Assembly: GCF_040546815.1 (NCBI RefSeq)
Contig: NZ_JBEPOO010000001.1
Location: 62,001 to 126,000 of the forward strand
DNA: 64,000 nt
Origin: Devosia sp. 2618
GTDB lineage: Bacteria > Pseudomonadota > Alphaproteobacteria > Rhizobiales > Devosiaceae
Reading direction: 5' to 3'
Position 1 is the first letter of the stretch; every line of letters begins with the position of its first letter. This document shows, in pieces, positions 8,627-16,770 of the stretch. The notes beneath the pieces are model-generated. The model did not search any database. It worked only from the letters and a program-made list of their open reading frames with translations, and had not been told where the DNA came from. Made by a program: the position numbers and the translations under genes.

Positions 8627-8887
8627 TGTTGTTCCTCCCGGTCTTTCAGGCATATGACGAGAACGCCAGAGCAGTGACAAGGGGCCAGTCCGTGCGGTTG
8701 TTCGCCTTATCCCCACTGAATGGTGGGGTTGTATGATGCTCCCATTGCCCACGCCAGAGCGCGATCATGACGAGTGGTTGGCGTGGGGACTGCCGGGGGT
8801 GGAGGGTCGCCTTCACCGCGCGGGTGAAATGTGTGCTGCCACGGTCTGCGATATGGCCTGCCATGCCCGACCCGCGAAAAACCCCGG

Positions 8888-8952
8888 TGTGATGGCGAGG
8901 CCCTGTCTCTCTCATTCACTTCTACATTCGAGACATCGGCCTCGCCATCACA
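8888..8952. repeat. Long near-perfect hairpin
   Basis: TGTGATGGCGAGGCC at 8888-8902 is the exact inverted complement of 8938-8952. Inside it, TGTCTC at 8904-8909 pairs with GAGACA at 8930-8935, leaving a 20-nt loop. That gives 21 base pairs with one small internal loop. There is no T-run on the plus strand, so it is not a classical terminator. Function unknown. Confidence 0.75.
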
Positions 8953-8998
8953 GCTCATTGCCCGGGATCCGGAGGGCTTTCGCACGTCGCATTGACGA

Positions 8999-9010
8999 CT
9001 AACATGTTAG
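8999..9010. promoter_or_regulatory. Predicted GntR operator, copy 3
   Basis: The palindrome CTAACATGTTAG lies 31 bp upstream of the ATG of the lactate dehydrogenase-like gene. It is identical to the copies at 2647 and 3891, placing this gene in the same predicted regulon. Confidence 0.7.
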
Positions 9011-9041
9011 TTGCTAGGGCAAGGCGAACTGGAGCGCAATC

Positions 9042-10232
9042 ATGGCCGCACTCGATAAGATCCTGACCGTCGACGAGATGAAGACCAAGGCGCGGCGCAG
9101 CGTGCCCAAGATGTTCTTCGAATATGCGGATTCGGGCAGCTATACCGAAGGCACCTATCGCGAGAACGAGAGTGACTTCAACAAGATCAAGCTCAAGCAA
9201 AAGGTTGCGGTGAACCTTGAGGGACGCAACCTCAAGACCACCATGCTGGGCAAGGAAATCTCGATGCCCATCGCTATCGCCCCGGCAGCGACAGGCGGCA
9301 TGCAGGTTGCGGACGGTGAGATCAAGGCGGCCAAGGCAGCCGAGAAATTCGGGATTCCCTTCACGCTCTCAACCATGGCCGTGTGTTCCATCGAGGACAT
9401 CGCCGAAAACACCACGGCGCCGTTCTGGTTTCAGCTCTATGTGATGCGCGACCGCGATTTCATCGAGCGGTTGATCGACCGCGCCAAGGCAGCCAAATGC
9501 TCGGCTTTGGTGCTGACGATGGATCTGCAAATCCTGGGGCAGCGGCACAAGGACATCCATAACGGGCTTTCCACCCCGCCCAAGTTCAATGCCTATTCGG
9601 TATGGCAGATGATGCAGCACCCGCTGTGGTGCGCGCGCATGCTGGGCACCAAGCGGCACACATTCCGCAATATCGTGGGCCATGTAAGCGGTGATCACGA
9701 TCTGGCATCGCTGTCGGCCTGGACGGCGAGCCAGTTCGATCCGACGCTGAACTGGGCCGATATTGCCTGGGTCAAGAAGCGCTTTGGCGGTCCAGTCATC
9801 GTCAAGGGCGTGCTCGACGCCGATGATGCGCGGTCGGCGGTGCAGCATGGGGCCGATGCCATTGTTGTGTCCAACCATGGTGGGCGTCAGCTCGATGGCG
9901 CGCCATCGACGATCCGCGTGCTGCCCGAAATCGTCGACGCGGTGGGCAAACAGACCGAGGTCTATCTCGATAGCGGCATTCGCTCGGGGCAGGACTTGAT
10001 CAAGGCGCTGGCCTATGGCGCCAAGAGCACGTTTATCGGCCGTCCGATGTTGTACGGGCTGGGCGCCGGTGGCGAGGCCGGGGTGACCCGCGTGCTCGAC
10101 ATCATGCGCAAGGAACTCGATACGACGATGGCCCTGTGCGGCGAACGCGACATTCTCAATGTCGGACCGCACAATATCTATTCGAACGACATTCCGGTGC
10201 GGAACGCGCCGGTTTCTTCACCTCGCCCCTGA
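9042..10232 (+). CDS. lldD: FMN-dependent alpha-hydroxy-acid dehydrogenase, likely L-lactate dehydrogenase
   Basis: A 396-residue member of the glycolate oxidase/flavocytochrome b2 family. The active-site block SNHGGRQLDGAPS carries catalytic His279 and substrate-binding Arg282; Lys255 in IVKGVLDADDA binds the flavin. FMN-binding features IAPAATGGMQ (about 80-89) and FWFQLYV (about 128-134) are present. It oxidises L-lactate or another L-2-hydroxy acid to the keto acid and passes electrons to the respiratory chain. L-lactate fits the pathway proposed for the block. The last residues (VSSPRP) and the stop codon run into the palindromic repeat that follows. Confidence 0.88.
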   Translation: MAALDKILTVDEMKTKARRSVPKMFFEYADSGSYTEGTYRENESDFNKIKLKQKVAVNLEGRNLKTTMLGKEISMPIAIAPAATGGMQVADGEIKAAKAAEKFGIPFTLSTMAVCSIEDIAENTTAPFWFQLYVMRDRDFIERLIDRAKAAKCSALVLTMDLQILGQRHKDIHNGLSTPPKFNAYSVWQMMQHPLWCARMLGTKRHTFRNIVGHVSGDHDLASLSAWTASQFDPTLNWADIAWVKKRFGGPVIVKGVLDADDARSAVQHGADAIVVSNHGGRQLDGAPSTIRVLPEIVDAVGKQTEVYLDSGIRSGQDLIKALAYGAKSTFIGRPMLYGLGAGGEAGVTRVLDIMRKELDTTMALCGERDILNVGPHNIYSNDIPVRNAPVSSPRP

Positions 10233-10347
10233 GGGGAGAGGTCGACCCGAAGGGTCGGGTGAGGGGTTAGGTGTTTGGCTAACACACAATGCGTCAGCCG
10301 ACGTCTGAACCCCTCACCCTAACCCTCTCCCCTTAGGGGAGAGGGGA
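10218..10347. repeat. Intergenic palindromic repeat, family A copy 2
   Basis: The left arm (CACCTCGCCCCTGAGGGGAG and on, from 10219) and the right arm (CCCCTCACCC to about 10347) form an extended inverted repeat containing GGGTGAGGGGTTAGG-like segments. It belongs to the same family as 1621-1744 and 61420-61514. The left arm includes the stop codon of the preceding gene. Confidence 0.75.
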
Positions 10348-10386
10348 CTGGATCGTGTGCGCACGGATCAGGTGGCACACGTCAAA

Positions 10387-11187
10387 CTACCCCCGATAGC
10401 GGCTGGCCGTCACATCGCCTTCGGTCAGTTGTGAATAGACCGCCTGCGACACCGCCTTCATCCGCTCCGCGGGCAGAGTGCCGACCACGGTGCAGGTGAT
10501 GCGGGCATTGGCCCAGTAGAAGGCCTCGGCGCCATCGTAATTGGCCAGCTGGTAGGCTGGCTGTCGATCGGGCAAAGCGGCGGTCACGTAGATGGTGACG
10601 CGCTCTTTTTCGGCATTTTCATACATCAGCTGTGCGGCGCGGCCACCAGCATTTTCGCTGCCCGGCAGCAGCCGCCCACCGACCAGGGTGAAGCCTTCGG
10701 CGTTGAGGTCGGGCATCCCCAGATTGGTATCGAGGCGGTTGGAGAGCCAGGTGCTCAAGTGCTCGCTGTCGTCGCCACCGACTTCGACGGCATGGCGATT
10801 TTCGGCGACATAGACCTGATGGGCATTGACCGCGTCGGCAATCAGCGTTGCGCTGGCGGGGCGGCTGTCGAACAGCGTGCGGGCAAACCATCCACCGCCA
10901 AGGCCAAGCCCGATCAGCAGCACCGCAGCGACAGCCCAACCCCTCGAACGTGTGCGGCGGCGGCCCAGTTCGGCAGCAATGCGGGTGGCGCGCAGGCGGG
11001 CAGGGACAGGCTCAGCGCCCGCGGGAGCAAACAGGGTGCGCATGGCGTCGTTCTGGCGCTGCATCAGCGCGACGTCATCAGCGGCGTCTGCATTGTTGGC
11101 GAGGTGGGCCTCGATGGCCGTGCGTTCAGCGTCGGACAATTGACCATCAGCATAGGTCATCAGCATGTCGCGGGTAATCTCGCTCAT
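10387..11187 (-). CDS. Membrane anti-sigma factor for the adjacent ECF sigma factor
   Basis: A 266-residue single-pass membrane protein. The N-terminal cytoplasmic part (ITRDMLMTYADGQLSDAE, about 4-21) is a short helical zinc-less anti-sigma domain. A transmembrane helix follows at about 83-102 (GWAVAAVLLIGLGLGGGWFA), then a periplasmic sensor part. Its ATG overlaps the TGA of the sigma gene, so the two are translationally coupled, as usual for sigma/anti-sigma pairs. The frame stays open far upstream, but that part overlaps the sigma gene and has no family character. Confidence 0.88.
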   Translation of the reverse strand: MSEITRDMLMTYADGQLSDAERTAIEAHLANNADAADDVALMQRQNDAMRTLFAPAGAEPVPARLRATRIAAELGRRRTRSRGWAVAAVLLIGLGLGGGWFARTLFDSRPASATLIADAVNAHQVYVAENRHAVEVGGDDSEHLSTWLSNRLDTNLGMPDLNAEGFTLVGGRLLPGSENAGGRAAQLMYENAEKERVTIYVTAALPDRQPAYQLANYDGAEAFYWANARITCTVVGTLPAERMKAVSQAVYSQLTEGDVTASRYRG

Positions 11188-11690
11188 TTGACGGTCCTTA
11201 GATGCGGTTCGGCCGGAGCGCCGGTGAGGAGGCGCAGGGTGGCGCGGGCGCGCCCCAAACGGCTCATCAGCGTGCCGATGGGAACTTTGAGAATATCGGC
11301 GGCCTCCTGATAGGGCAGGCCTTCGAGGGCAACAAGCAACAAGGCTTCCTTCTGTTCGGGCGGCAATGCGTCGATGGCGCGGGCCATTTCCGCAAGGGCG
11401 AGATGGCCGTGCTGGGGCGCGGGTATTGCGAGTTCGGGAACATGGTCGAGGTCGACAACCGTGCCGCGCCGTTGCGAGGCGCGCAGCGCGTTGCGATAGA
11501 GGTTGAGCAGAATGGTGAAAAGCCAGGCGCGGACCGGCCCAGTGGGGCGAAACAGTCCGCGTCTGGCAATGGCGCGTTCTAGGCAATCCTGCACCAGATC
11601 ATCGGCGAGATCGACATTGCGCGTCAGCGCCCGGGCATAACGCCTGAGGGCCGGCACGCAGGCTTCAACCTCGCCCAGGAAATCGCTCAA
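11184..11690 (-). CDS. ECF RNA polymerase sigma factor
   Basis: A 168-residue group 4 sigma factor. Region 2 (RALTRNVDLADDLVQDCLER, about 18-40) recognises the -10 element. Region 4 (GLPYQEAADILKVPIGTLMS, about 125-145) is the helix-turn-helix for the -35 element. There is no region 1.1 or 3, as expected for ECF factors. It is held inactive by the membrane anti-sigma factor encoded just downstream. It lies 15 bp after the secreted-repeat protein gene, whose upstream region holds an ECF-like promoter, so it probably activates its own operon. The inducing signal is unknown. Confidence 0.92.
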   Translation of the reverse strand: MSDFLGEVEACVPALRRYARALTRNVDLADDLVQDCLERAIARRGLFRPTGPVRAWLFTILLNLYRNALRASQRRGTVVDLDHVPELAIPAPQHGHLALAEMARAIDALPPEQKEALLLVALEGLPYQEAADILKVPIGTLMSRLGRARATLRLLTGAPAEPHLRTVK

Positions 11691-11705
11691 GATAGGGCCT
11701 TTGGC

Positions 11706-12098
11706 TTATTCGACAGCAAGATGCCAGACGCCGCCAACGCCGTCACCGGTGATGTCGCCGGGAGCCTTGTCGTTTTTCCAGAGATAGAGTGGCCAGCCCT
11801 TATAGGCCCACATTTTGGTGCCATCGGTGCGGTCGACGAGGGTGAATTCACCGTCGGGCTTGGCCGACGCATCGGCAATGGCGGGCGGCCAGTTGACGGC
11901 GCATTGCTCGTAGCAATTGGTGACGCCCGGCGCGTCCTTGTCATAGATGTAGAGCGTCATGTCCGTAGCGTCGGTCAGCACGGACTTGCCGCCGATTTCG
12001 GTCGATTTGACCGCGCCGCCGACATAGTCTTCGGCAAAGGCGGGCATGGCCAGAAATGCCAGCGCGGCAGCACCAGCAAGAATTGAGCGATATTTCAT
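11706..12098 (-). CDS. Secreted repeat protein of the COG4315/Lipoprotein_15 family
   Basis: A 130-residue exported protein with signal peptide MKYRSILAGAAALAFLAMPAFA, cleaved after AFA. Two repeats of the family follow: TLYIYDKD plus CYEQCAVNWPP (about 49-72), with a likely disulphide pair, and WPLYLWKND plus GVGGVWHL at the C-terminus. Function is unknown for the family. It is repeatedly found next to ECF sigma genes, as here. It is the first gene of the three-gene sigma operon, so it is probably both a product and a target of that system. Confidence 0.85.
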   Translation of the reverse strand: MKYRSILAGAAALAFLAMPAFAEDYVGGAVKSTEIGGKSVLTDATDMTLYIYDKDAPGVTNCYEQCAVNWPPAIADASAKPDGEFTLVDRTDGTKMWAYKGWPLYLWKNDKAPGDITGDGVGGVWHLAVE

Positions 12099-12147
12099 GG
12101 AAACTATCCTCCGGATTGTCGGGCCGTCGATGCGGTCCGCAACAGGG

Positions 12148-12175
12148 TCAACGCTGGCTGCGTCGGTTTAATCCC
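12148..12175 (-). promoter_or_regulatory. Candidate ECF sigma promoter
   Basis: Read on the minus strand, GGGATT (12175-12170) and CGTTGA (12153-12148) are separated by 16 bp, about 50 bp upstream of the secreted-repeat gene. This resembles ECF promoters of the GGAAT-N16-CGTT type. It is consistent with autoregulation of the operon but was found by eye only. Confidence 0.4.
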
Positions 12176-12312
12176 GCACCAAGCAAATATTGTTTGCACT
12201 AGGCATGCCCAAGCGGTGGGCATTTGCTCGGTAGACTGGTGACTCGGTTCGGAAAAATGCTATGTCGCTAGCTGCTGCACGCAAGGGGCAGCGCGAGCCG
12301 GGAGGACGCTGC

Positions 12313-13290
12313 ATGTTCGTGGTTGGTGGGGAAAGTCTGATCGATCTCAAGGCCGAGGTCGTGCTGCCCGATGGTGGTGTGATCGGCCGGGATGGCGAAG
12401 GCCAGATCGTCATGACGGCCCATCCGGGCGGCTCCCCCTATAACTGCGCCATCGCGCTGGCAAAGCTTGGCAATGATACCGGCTTCATGTGCCCGATTTC
12501 GGCTGATGCGTTTGGCGACTACCTGCTCGGGCCGCTGCATGAGGCAGGTGTAACGCCGCTGCTGGGCGAACGGGTCAAGGAATTCACAACTCTGGCGGTG
12601 GTCAATTTCGACGCCAACCACAATGCGCGGTATGGCTTCTATCGGCAGGCCGATGGAGCCATCGAAGCCGCCAAGGCGATCGCTGCCCTGCCGGAGAAGC
12701 TTGATCTTTATCAGATTGGCGGCTTCTGCCCGATCAAGCCGGATGAAGCGGCGATCTGGCTGGAAATCGTTCAGGCGGCTGTGGCGCGCGGCGCGACGAT
12801 TTCGATCGACCCCAATGTGCGGCCAAGCCTCGTTGATGACTTCGAAGGCTTCAAGGCGCGGTTATCGAGCTTCCTCGATCTGGCCCATGTGGTGAAGGTT
12901 TCCGAGGAAGATCTGGCCTCGCTTGATGACAGCAAAAGCATTGAGCAGCACGCGGCTGATCTTCTGGCGCGGCCACATTGCGAACTGGTCATCGTAACGC
13001 TGGGCGACAAGGGCTCGCGCGCCTTTACGGCGGCGGGCAAGGCACTGGCGACGATCTATGCGCCGCCGGTGTTTGGCGACACGGTGGGCGCAGGCGATAG
13101 CCTGATGGCAGGCGTGCTGTCCTGGCTGCATGAGCGCGGCCTGCTGGTCGCGGGCAAACTGACCGGCCTCGGCGAAGGCGCGCTCAACGACATGCTGCGC
13201 TTTGGCGCCGTCGTCGCCGGCATCAATTGCGGCCGCAAAGGCTGCAAGCCACCGACGCGTGCGGAAGTCGACGCGGTGTTGGGCGCCTAG
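12313..13290 (+). CDS. PfkB-family carbohydrate kinase (fructokinase-like)
   Basis: A 325-residue ribokinase/PfkB-fold sugar kinase. The N-terminal signature HPGGSPYNCAIALAKLG (about 37-53) and the C-terminal anion-hole motif GDTVGAGDSLMAGVL (about 256-270), with the catalytic Asp in GAGD, are both present. It phosphorylates a sugar with ATP. The closest family pattern is fructokinase, but 2-keto-3-deoxygluconate kinase is possible, which would link with the eda gene nearby. GGAGGA precedes this ATG, so it is preferred over the more upstream one at 12262. Its end overlaps the convergent nadB gene by four bases. Confidence 0.85.
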   Translation: MFVVGGESLIDLKAEVVLPDGGVIGRDGEGQIVMTAHPGGSPYNCAIALAKLGNDTGFMCPISADAFGDYLLGPLHEAGVTPLLGERVKEFTTLAVVNFDANHNARYGFYRQADGAIEAAKAIAALPEKLDLYQIGGFCPIKPDEAAIWLEIVQAAVARGATISIDPNVRPSLVDDFEGFKARLSSFLDLAHVVKVSEEDLASLDDSKSIEQHAADLLARPHCELVIVTLGDKGSRAFTAAGKALATIYAPPVFGDTVGAGDSLMAGVLSWLHERGLLVAGKLTGLGEGALNDMLRFGAVVAGINCGRKGCKPPTRAEVDAVLGA

Positions 13291-14876
13291 GCGCTGGCCC
13301 GAATCGCCAAAGCTTCGTCCAGCGTCATCGTGGTGTGGTGTTCCCAGCTTTCGTCGGTGTGCGGGTAGTCGGTGCGGAAATGGCCGCCGCGGCTTTCGGT
13401 GCGTTTGAGGGCGGCAGCTGCGACGAGAGTGGCCGAAGTGGTCATGTTGAGATAGGCGCTAGTGACGTGCTCGGCCTTGTTTTCGAGCGCGGCGATCTCA
13501 CGCAAAGCGCGTTTGAGGCCGTTGGCGTCGCGTTCGACGCCAACAAGGTCGGTCATGATGCGACGCAGGTTTTGCACGGCTGGCAGATCGCGCAGCACCT
13601 GTTCGGCCTTGGCGCCTTCGGCTTCGTCCCATTCGATGCCCTTGAAGGGTGGCAGGTTGTTGCGCACCGGCTCGAGGCCGCCAATGTCTTCGGCAATACG
13701 GGCGCCATAGACGGTGGCTTCGAGCAGGGAGTTGGAGGCGAGCCGATTGGCACCATGAAGCCCTGTGCAGCTGGCTTCGCCACAGACCCAGAGGCCGGGC
13801 AGCGATGAGCGGCCGCGCTCGTCGACCTTGACGCCCCCCATGTGGAAATGCGCTGCCGGGGTAACCGGGATCATGTCGGCCACCGGGTCGATTCCGGCAT
13901 CGAGGCAGTATTGGGCGACCGTGGGGAAGCGCGTGAGGATCGACGCGCCGAGCACCTGACGCGTATCGAGAAGCACTTTTCGACCCGACTGGATCTGGCG
14001 GAAATTGGCGCGGGCGACAATGTCGCGCGGGGCCAGTTCGGCATCGGGGTGAATGGCGGGCATGAAGCGCTCACCCAGATCATTGACCAAAGTAGCGCCT
14101 TCGCCGCGCAGGGCCTCGGTAGCGAGCGGCGCCGGGTCGGCGCCGGTGGCGATGGCGGTGGGGTGGAATTGCACGAATTCTGCGTCGGCTATGAGCGCAC
14201 CAGCACGCGCTGCCATGCCCATGGCGTGGCCACGCACGCCGGGCGGATTGGTCGTGACGGCGTACAGCCCGCCCAGGCCACCGGCTGCGAGCACGGTGGC
14301 ACGGGCGCGGATGAAAACGGGTTCGGAATAGCGGTCGCCGAGGCGGCGGCAAAACACGCCGACGATGCGGCCATTGTCGCGGGCGAGGCTAAGCGCAGTG
14401 ATGCCCTCGACGATCCGGATCGAGGGGGTGCGGCGCACTTCGGCGATGATGGCCTGCATGATGGCCCAGCCAGCGCGGTCGCCCTCGACCTTGACGATAC
14501 GGTTGGCAGAGTGGGCGGCTTCCTTGCCCAGTTCGTAATTTCCGAAGTCGTCGCGATCAAACGGCGTGCCCCAGCGGGCAAGGTCCTCGATGCGGGCGGC
14601 CGCCTCGGCGGTGACACTTTCGGCGGTGCCGTGATCGACAATGCCAGCGCCAGCCATTTCGGTATCGACGGCATGGGCATGGCTGCTATCGCCTGCGCCG
14701 ACGGCGGCCGCAACGCCGCCCTGCGCCCAGGCGGAGGAGGCGCCGGTGCCCAGTGGCTTGGGTGACAGGACTGTCACCGGGCGCGGCGCCAGCTTGAGGG
14801 CGGTGAACAGGCCTGCCAACCCCGCCCCGACAATGAGCGCGCCATCGGCATTGAGGGTGTTGTCGAAGGCGGTCAT
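13287..14876 (-). CDS. nadB: L-aspartate oxidase
   Basis: A 529-residue flavoprotein that oxidises L-aspartate to iminoaspartate, the first step of NAD synthesis. The N-terminal FAD-binding loop is IVGAGLAGLFTALKLA (about 15-30). The catalytic-region HFHMGGVKVDERGRSSLPGL and the succinate dehydrogenase-like CGEASCTGLHGANRLASNS block are clear. Its product goes to NadA, encoded 0.7 kb upstream on the same strand. The two are separated by an opposite-strand gene, so they are probably transcribed separately. GAGGTTGCC lies before the ATG. No nadC is present in the window. Confidence 0.95.
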   Translation of the reverse strand: MTAFDNTLNADGALIVGAGLAGLFTALKLAPRPVTVLSPKPLGTGASSAWAQGGVAAAVGAGDSSHAHAVDTEMAGAGIVDHGTAESVTAEAAARIEDLARWGTPFDRDDFGNYELGKEAAHSANRIVKVEGDRAGWAIMQAIIAEVRRTPSIRIVEGITALSLARDNGRIVGVFCRRLGDRYSEPVFIRARATVLAAGGLGGLYAVTTNPPGVRGHAMGMAARAGALIADAEFVQFHPTAIATGADPAPLATEALRGEGATLVNDLGERFMPAIHPDAELAPRDIVARANFRQIQSGRKVLLDTRQVLGASILTRFPTVAQYCLDAGIDPVADMIPVTPAAHFHMGGVKVDERGRSSLPGLWVCGEASCTGLHGANRLASNSLLEATVYGARIAEDIGGLEPVRNNLPPFKGIEWDEAEGAKAEQVLRDLPAVQNLRRIMTDLVGVERDANGLKRALREIAALENKAEHVTSAYLNMTTSATLVAAAALKRTESRGGHFRTDYPHTDESWEHHTTMTLDEALAIRASA

Positions 14877-14965
14877 GGCAACCTCAAAATTCTTCGTAAT
14901 TTGACTTAAGGAAATACACGCATAGATAGTGGAGGCATACCCGAAACGACGCAGATGGAGGCATC

Positions 14966-15457
14966 GTGGACGACCCACAAGACGATGACCCCGGCCACCC
15001 GCGTTATTGGCAGAACCTGTTCGGCGAGGCGAGCACGCCATTCGAGGCAGAGCCTGATCAACCCGTAGCGCTCGATACGCTGCGGGCGCTCTATTCGGCA
15101 GTACTGAGCAATTATGACTTTACTTGCGCCATGACGGGGGCGCGCTTTGCGCCGCCGTCGGAATTTTTGCACGACGAACTGGCGATTGCCGCCATCCGGC
15201 CTCTGACCGCAGGCGGCATGCTGCATGTGAGTAACTTTTTGTGCCTCGAACGCCATGCCGCCGAGGCATTTCGCGATGGGTATATTTCCGTGGGGCCGGG
15301 GCTCGAATTGATCGTCGACCTCAGCCAGCTTGACCCCGAACTGCTCGAGCGCCTCAATCCGCTCGGCAAGCTCACCTTGCCGCAGGTGGAGATAGCGCAC
15401 CCCGACCGCACCGCCATCGCCTTCCACCGCGAGCACGTTTTCCTCGGGCATCTTTAG
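14966..15457 (+). CDS. HNH-like domain protein with a missing catalytic histidine
   Basis: A 163-residue protein starting at a GTG with GGAG just upstream. Residues about 48-115 follow the HNH_2 endonuclease pattern: NYDFTCAMTG, then LAIAAIRPL where active enzymes have an AHI motif, then SNFLCLERHAAEAFRDGYISV where they have NGLLL..H..FD.G. The first histidine is therefore Ala, while the Asn and second His positions remain. The C-terminal HREHVFLGHL also resembles the HxxHxF end of such proteins. It may be an inactive, binding-only relative. An ORF covers the same stretch on the other strand but has no family features. Confidence 0.65.
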   Translation: MDDPQDDDPGHPRYWQNLFGEASTPFEAEPDQPVALDTLRALYSAVLSNYDFTCAMTGARFAPPSEFLHDELAIAAIRPLTAGGMLHVSNFLCLERHAAEAFRDGYISVGPGLELIVDLSQLDPELLERLNPLGKLTLPQVEIAHPDRTAIAFHREHVFLGHL

Positions 15458-15521
15458 GGCGCGGCGCGCTTACGCTGCTCAGGCAGTAGACACCATGGTG
15501 AAGCTAAGCAGGCTCCACTCG

Positions 15522-15549
15522 CCCGAGCTTGTCCTTCGACAAGCTCGGG
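15522..15549. repeat. REP-like hairpin
   Basis: CCCGAGCTTGTC pairs perfectly with 15538-15549 across a CTTC loop, giving a 12-bp stem. It carries the GAGCTTGTC core shared with the repeats at 17410-17507 and 44972-45060. It lies between convergent genes and may help end transcription. Confidence 0.75.
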
Positions 15550-15581
15550 ATGAGATCTCCCACTAGGTGCCCTAGACAGCG

Positions 15582-16649
15582 CTAGTCGCCCTTGCGGCTC
15601 ATTTCGATCATGCGTTCGACGGCGAGCCGGGCCGGGGGGATGATTTCGGCGGGGACGGTGACTTCTTCGGTCATGGTGTGGAGGCTCCACAGCACGTTTT
15701 CGAGATTGATACGCTTCATGTGCGGGCAGATGTTGCAGCCGCGCAGAAAATCGACGCCGGTGGTTTCGCTCGCGACATTGTCGGACATCGAGCATTCCGT
15801 GACCATCACCACGCGCGGTGGCTTGGTGGATTTGACCCAGTCGATCATGGCAGCCGTAGAGCCGGCGAAATCGACCGCGTCGATCACCTCGGGCGGGCAT
15901 TCGGGATGGGCGATGATCTTGGCGGTGGGATAGGCATGGCGCAGTTCGGAGATGTCTTCGGCGGTAAAGGTTTCGTGCACTTCGCAGGCGCCGGCCCAGG
16001 TGATGATCTTCTTGCCGGTCTTTTTGGCGGTGTTGCGGGCCAGATATTGATCCGGGATCATGATGACCGTATCGCCTTCGACGCGGTTGACAATGTCGAG
16101 CGCGTTGGACGAGGTGCAGCACACATCCGTGACGGCCTTCACGGCTGCCGAGGTGTTGACGTAGGTCACCACCGGCACGCCGGGATACATCGCCTTCATG
16201 GCGATGACGTCTTCTGCGGTGATCGAGGAGGCTAGCGAACAGCCGGCGCGGCTATCGGGGATCAGCACCGTCTTGTCGGGGTTCAGCAGCTTTGAGGTTT
16301 CGGCCATGAAGTGCACGCCGCACTGGACGATCACCTGCTGGCGCACTTTGGTGGCTTCGATAGCCAGTTGCAGGCTGTCGCCGACAATATCGGCAACGCC
16401 GTGGTAAATCTGCGGCGTCTGGTAATTGTGAGCCAGGATGACCGCGTCCTTTTCCTTCTTGAGCCGGTTGATCTCGAAAATCAGCGGCGCATAGAAGGAC
16501 CATTCGATCTCGGGGATCTTGTCGCGAACGCGGTCGAACACCTTTTCGGTGGCGCGCTGGACGGACTTGGAAAACTTCAGGTCGAAATGCTGGGACAGAA
16601 TTGCCCGGGCCTCGTCCAGCGGTGTAATTGCGTTGATAGTCTGCACCAT
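15582..16649 (-). CDS. nadA: Quinolinate synthase A
   Basis: A 355-residue [4Fe-4S] enzyme that condenses iminoaspartate with dihydroxyacetone phosphate to quinolinate. Cluster and active-site cysteines are visible in [10 protein letters not shown] (about 109-118), [10 protein letters not shown] (about 174-183) and [11 protein letters not shown] near the C-terminus. [16 protein letters not shown] and ILAHNYQTP are further family motifs. Length is typical of the long NadA group of alphaproteobacteria. It works directly with the NadB product and is divergent from eda. Confidence 0.96.
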   Translation of the reverse strand: MVQTINAITPLDEARAILSQHFDLKFSKSVQRATEKVFDRVRDKIPEIEWSFYAPLIFEINRLKKEKDAVILAHNYQTPQIYHGVADIVGDSLQLAIEATKVRQQVIVQCGVHFMAETSKLLNPDKTVLIPDSRAGCSLASSITAEDVIAMKAMYPGVPVVTYVNTSAAVKAVTDVCCTSSNALDIVNRVEGDTVIMIPDQYLARNTAKKTGKKIITWAGACEVHETFTAEDISELRHAYPTAKIIAHPECPPEVIDAVDFAGSTAAMIDWVKSTKPPRVVMVTECSMSDNVASETTGVDFLRGCNICPHMKRINLENVLWSLHTMTEEVTVPAEIIPPARLAVERMIEMSRKGD

Positions 16650-16770
16650 GGACAGATCCTCCGGAGTTCGCCGGAACCTAGGGATTTATTGTCCGCATTT
16701 CAATGAACGGGGTTGCGAGATTTTCGCCAAACTCCTAACCGTTCATCAACAAATCTGCAGAGGACTGATT

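Larger units (their letters stand above)
8627..9041. other. 415-bp non-coding divergent region
   Basis: No convincing gene is seen. The region holds the promoters of the lactonase (left) and the lactate dehydrogenase-like gene (right). It contains a short inverted repeat, CCCCAC at 8711-8716 with GTGGGG at 8723-8728, the 65-nt hairpin at 8888-8952, and the third GntR operator. Small overlapping ORFs on both strands lack ribosome binding sites and family features. Confidence 0.6.

Noticed and set aside
8888..8952. The long hairpin as an integron attC site
   Set aside because: It lacks the R-box RYYYAAC/GTTRRRY ends and there is no cassette or integrase in the window.
8646..8985. Small ORFs on both strands in the lactonase/lactate dehydrogenase gap
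   Set aside because: No ribosome binding site and Pro/Arg/His-rich content; the hairpin and operator explain the stretch better.
14906..15451. 181-codon minus-strand frame opposite the HNH-like gene
   Set aside because: It lacks a good ribosome binding site and family character, whereas the plus-strand frame has both.
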